This document shows, in pieces, positions 60,401-64,000 of a stretch of 64,000 nucleotides of DNA (positions are counted from its first letter, which is position 1; each line of letters begins with the position of its first letter). The stretch spans positions 3,410,001 to 3,474,000 of the forward strand of contig NC_088322.1 of NCBI RefSeq assembly GCF_910592395.1, written 5' to 3'. The notes below the pieces were generated by a model. That model was not told where the DNA came from. It saw only the letters and a list, made by a program, of their open reading frames with translations, and ran no database searches. Source of the DNA: Lineus longissimus (taxonomy: Eukaryota; Nemertea; Pilidiophora; Heteronemertea; Lineidae). The position numbers and the translations under genes are program-made.

Positions 60401-63400
60401 ATGTCTCTTCTTATAATGTTATATTGTTGTTGCAGTTTGATATTTTCTACATGTTTTGCTGCATTACCTAGTCCCGTGGTGGAAATCGATTTTAAAATTC
60501 CACAGAATAAGGCACCGGTACTCAACTTTTCGATAAATGTTCTTTCGATAGGAAAGACGATGAATATCGAACCACGAGTATCAGTTTATTTCCACTTGAT
60601 ACGAATCACAGAGAAAACTACGTGGGGTCTGCAGTATACCTAAATTCAAAGTGTGCATATAGTGGTGTGAGAAAGGCACATTCGGCTATAAAAGCAGATA
60701 TAGACGCACTCTCGGATAGTACAGATATTGAGAAGAGATGGTCACCCCAACACAGATACATGACATCGTGCTCTGTTAGCGATTCGAAATTCGAACTTAC
60801 TATTCAAGTTCATAATCCACAGGAGTATGACTTGACCGTTTGGCAATGTAGGGCACAGGCAGTATATAAAAGATCTCCTGAGAGAGTAGATGTAGTTTCA
60901 ACCTCTTCGGAAGGCTTGACCGGCTATAGGATTATACCTTTTAGCGAGGGTACTGCGGGAATACCTCAGAAAGGTCAATCGTTCGATCCACCAGAGCCAA
61001 TATTGATAGATAACCCCGAAAATGATTTATTTTTCGTAGGCTGTAAGGTAAATAACTTTCGATGGGTCTCAGTGGACTCGGCGTCACAAACACCCATTTG
61101 GTCTGGGTATAAATTGATGCTAAGTCACAAGTATTACAACTCGCCAACGCAATTGGAGGACTTTGACGACCAGATTTTGATGCAGGGAGATTTGTACGGC
61201 AGAATTACTGTGAAGGGAAATGACGGTAAAGGAGCGGCGGCGACGGCGTTTTCTGTGAACGATTTAAAACCAACACTTCAACTGGTGCCACCTACAGGGG
61301 CTGAACACCGTTTCTGCGGCGATTATGATAATTTGAAATTGGCACGATATAGAAATCAGAAGGATATAAGCGGTATTGCAAAGACCATGTGCCTATTACC
61401 CCCACCTGTCAAATTCCAAACGAATAAGGGGAAATATTCGTACGCTCTGGGAACGAGCGGCATTCCCTTTCACGTCCATGCAAGCCAAATGAACATACTT
61501 AAAGCATGTTGGGATAAAATGTACCTTGTCGGTGGTCAATTGGATAGAATCGTTGGAAATCCCGTCAAATTGGCAAAAATCAAACAAGAAGGACGGGTTA
61601 CCGACACAGGAGATGCAGTGTTTCCTATTTTGACAAACAACGACGCTCATAATTTCACAAACTTTGGAACTATTGATCTGACGGGTGTTGAGACGGTGGT
61701 TGTGAGTCTGCCAGATATACCAGATTCGGCTGTGAGGATGTTGAAAAAAAATCGGAAGATAATGTTGGCCCCGCTACGAGCAATGTGTTATATAGACACA
61801 TTAACAGCGCCCGGGGCGATCCGCCAGCGAATGATTTGTCTGTGAGATTGGAATATGGGCGAAAGAGAATTGTGGATATCGTTTACCAGTTTAAAAATGT
61901 CGAATCCGATTATAGGTATCATAAGATGAATCAATTGTGTATGAGGGATGTAAAAAGGACGGTGAAAGACGGTTGGAAGGTTTTGTTGACTGAACAACTG
62001 ACCGAAACGTTTTACATGAACTATTTTAGGGTGGTGAGGCAATATCAGTACGTGAAATACGAAATGGCCAAAACAATCCGCCTTTCAGATGGCAGAGACG
62101 TGTACAAGTACGAATGTGGAAATCCATTTGATCCCAATGAGAATGCCGAGGTGTTATTTTTCTCCAGCGGTTCGTGTGAAAAACTGGAAATATGCAGCGG
62201 TACCGATCAGAGGGGCAACGGTGTATATAAACTGTGCAAGAACGAGCCGTCAATGTTGATACCGAATACAAACAAGGACAGTTGGTGTGGTAGCGATAGT
62301 GCTGTTAATAAATATTCGTGGCGTGTTTATATTAAAAACGCACGTGCCAGAGGTTCACTGTTTCTCACGAAAAAGATGAGACCCGATGATGGTAAGTATT
62401 ATGATGCTAGCGTCAGCTGTGCATCGCCAAGGTATGTTTGCTTTTATGGAAGGAAAAGACAAAATCTCCGCGAAATCATATTGTTGGACTACTTGAAAGA
62501 TAAAAAGGGCGCAAACACACACATACCGTCGCCATTGGAGAGTGAAGACAAAAAGTTGTTGAAAGAGCGAATTTACACTCACGACGGCTTTATAAAACCT
62601 GACGAGTGCCCGCAGTACGAGAATAAAGCATGCAGGGCTACGGAAAAAACCCTGAACATTTATCGCTACGAGTATGGAAAAAACAAAAAACAAGACAAAA
62701 ATTGTGTTGACAGGAGCCGTGACATGTGCTGGCACGATTTCACGTTAAATAGATGGCTCAAGGACTTTTCCCCTTATTCGTATTATGCAGGTGAAGTGAG
62801 CAAACACTTCAACTATTACAAAGAGGTTACTATGTACCTGGAAAGCGGAGAGTTGACATTAAACACGCGCAGTTTTGAAATAGAGCACCTGGTAAAGAGA
62901 TCCACGAAAAATCTGATGAACAAATGCAACCAAAATGTGTTTGGGAGCAATTGTAAGGTAATCAACGGACATCGCATGGGTATCTATGAAGATTTATCGC
63001 TTGTGCAGTGTCCGTGTCGTTCAGTGGGATCCGTGTGTAAACGAAATAACTTACCGAATTTATCGGGCAACATTGTGTTTACAGCGGTTATGAATTGGGA
63101 GAGTATCATGTCCACGAACCCGAAAATCAACAGCCAACTGAGATGTGGTACTTTTGGTAAATATGGTATGCGAAAAAGTGTGTACAACATGATGAGTTAC
63201 AGAATGTGTACGAGACAAACGTTGTCTTTGCCAAAAGTCATAAACGACATGAAAACGGCTAAGAAATTTTCCGAGTATATGCCCTACTTTCTCAGGCCGT
63301 ATACAATTCGACTGAACATACGCTACATAGGTGTAGTGTGCCCAATGTTTATGGGAAACTGTCCAAAACCGTCTAGAGTAATATTCACCACTGTAGCATA

Positions 63401-64000
63401 CGACGAGATCAACAACCAGAGAATCGACATGTTTTACGAAAAGAAGACAACAGCTGATGGTGTAATCACGTGGAAGAAATGTATTAAATCGATAAGCATT
63501 TCTGAACAGTACAAACACTCTACGGTATTAGACGTTCTACCCGAAAGATATGATGTTTTAGCGAACGTCGAAAATTACAAATGTATCGTAGTAGCACCAT
63601 ACGCGAGCAGTTTCACACCGAAAAGACCCGATCCCAATCATCACATACCCGAGATGGCAGTGTTTACAGATGCTGATATAGTGGGTTCGAAATATCTGTT
63701 CTGCGCTTATCCGGAGACGAATCAGATCACCCCTATAGCCAAGACATCGGATGTTTTCGATAAGGAGGGTGATAACGACATGGGTTGTTCTGCGAGAAAT
63801 TATTTCTCCAACATCGCCAAGGATGTCAATGGGAAATGGTTCATTTTCACCGTTCGATACAGTTCGTATTTCGGTACATGTCCAACACCAGGCATGTTAG
63901 CGAAATTCGTGTACGGCGCTAATCAAATCGTTGATCGAAAACTTCTAAGATGTAGCATGTCGACTAGGGAAAGGAAATACACACTGAAAGAGGCTATGGC
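60401..64000 (+). pseudogene. Very large secreted or envelope viral protein, two frameshifts, runs off the window
   Basis: The ATG at 60401 opens a signal peptide (MSLLIMLYCCCSLIFSTCFA). That frame stops at 60643. Coding continues in a second frame to 61845 (407 codons as an ORF) and then, from about 61830, in a third frame with no stop through to base 64000, at least 723 codons. Switches lie near 60560-60600 and 61790-61830. The total would exceed 1150 residues. The third part is rich in Cys, Tyr, Lys and Asn (for example CGNPFDPNENAE, CPCRSVGSVCKRNN) and looks extracellular. No membrane anchor is seen before the edge. No family is recognised. One-base indels could be decay or sequencing error. 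Confidence 0.65.

Noticed and set aside
12951-64000. Herpesvirus capsid, terminase or DNA polymerase genes
   Set aside because: I looked for the polymerase DTD-type motifs, terminase Walker motifs and capsid-like features in all long ORFs and found none that I can support.
1-64000. CRISPR arrays or bacterial operons
   Set aside because: There are no regularly spaced identical repeats, and gene content and introns are eukaryotic or viral.

Overview
The window looks like a scaffold from a marine-invertebrate-type animal genome that carries a large block of dsDNA-virus genes. Bases 1-12574 hold only transposable elements: two different tyrosine-recombinase (DIRS-type) retrotransposons, a BEL/Pao-like gag fragment and a pogo/Tigger-type DDE transposase relic. 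A 100-N assembly gap (12575-12674) follows. I cannot name the host species from the sequence.

From 12675 to the right edge, apart from one insertion, gene organisation changes completely. Long intronless ORFs lie on both strands with very short spacers. They include proteins of 1403, 1223, 1071, 966 and 818 residues, several with signal peptides, furin-type sites and C-terminal anchors. Many spacers carry the same motifs, AACTTCCTG/CAGGAAGTT or TTTGTTGAGTTAATTTTCG. Recognisable products are: a class I fusion-type glycoprotein resembling the baculovirus F/errantivirus Env pattern (48359-50815); pieces of a herpesvirus UL9-type origin-binding helicase (52.4-53.6 kb and 56.9-57.1 kb); a primase-like N-terminal fragment (54.0-54.4 kb); a LicD/fukutin-type phosphotransferase; a RING-H2 protein; and a histidine ammonia-lyase cut into two pieces. 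Most other ORFs match nothing I recognise. No DNA polymerase, terminase or capsid gene was recognised, so the family stays open. A herpesvirus-like virus of an invertebrate is one option and an undescribed lineage is another.

The viral block appears to be an integrated, decaying copy. A 7391-bp CACTA/EnSpm-like DNA transposon (17648-25038, TG target duplication) sits inside one viral ORF, whose two halves remain in phase. The transposon carries a spliced three-exon animal-type gene, a tRNA-derived SINE and foldback repeats. Frameshifts break at least the genes at 29.2-30.1, 38.2-39.8, 54.0-54.4 and 60.4-64.0 kb, and inversions scramble the helicase/HAL region. Other ORFs stay open over 1000 codons, which argues for a recent integration. 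Homopolymer assembly errors could explain some of the frameshifts.

Layout: 0-12.6 kb retroelements and pogo; 12.7-17.6 kb viral nuclear/structural-type genes; 17.6-25.0 kb transposon; 25.0-31.0 kb small viral genes, some degenerate; 31.2-34.3 kb three mid-size genes; 34.4-44.8 kb a minus-strand run of glycoprotein, multi-pass membrane protein and a giant protein; 45.0-50.8 kb a plus-strand giant protein and the fusion protein; 51.2-52.4 kb a repeat-rich possible origin; 52.4-57.7 kb rearranged replication genes with HAL; 58-60.3 kb RING and unknown proteins; 60.4-64 kb a frameshifted large secreted or envelope protein running off the edge.
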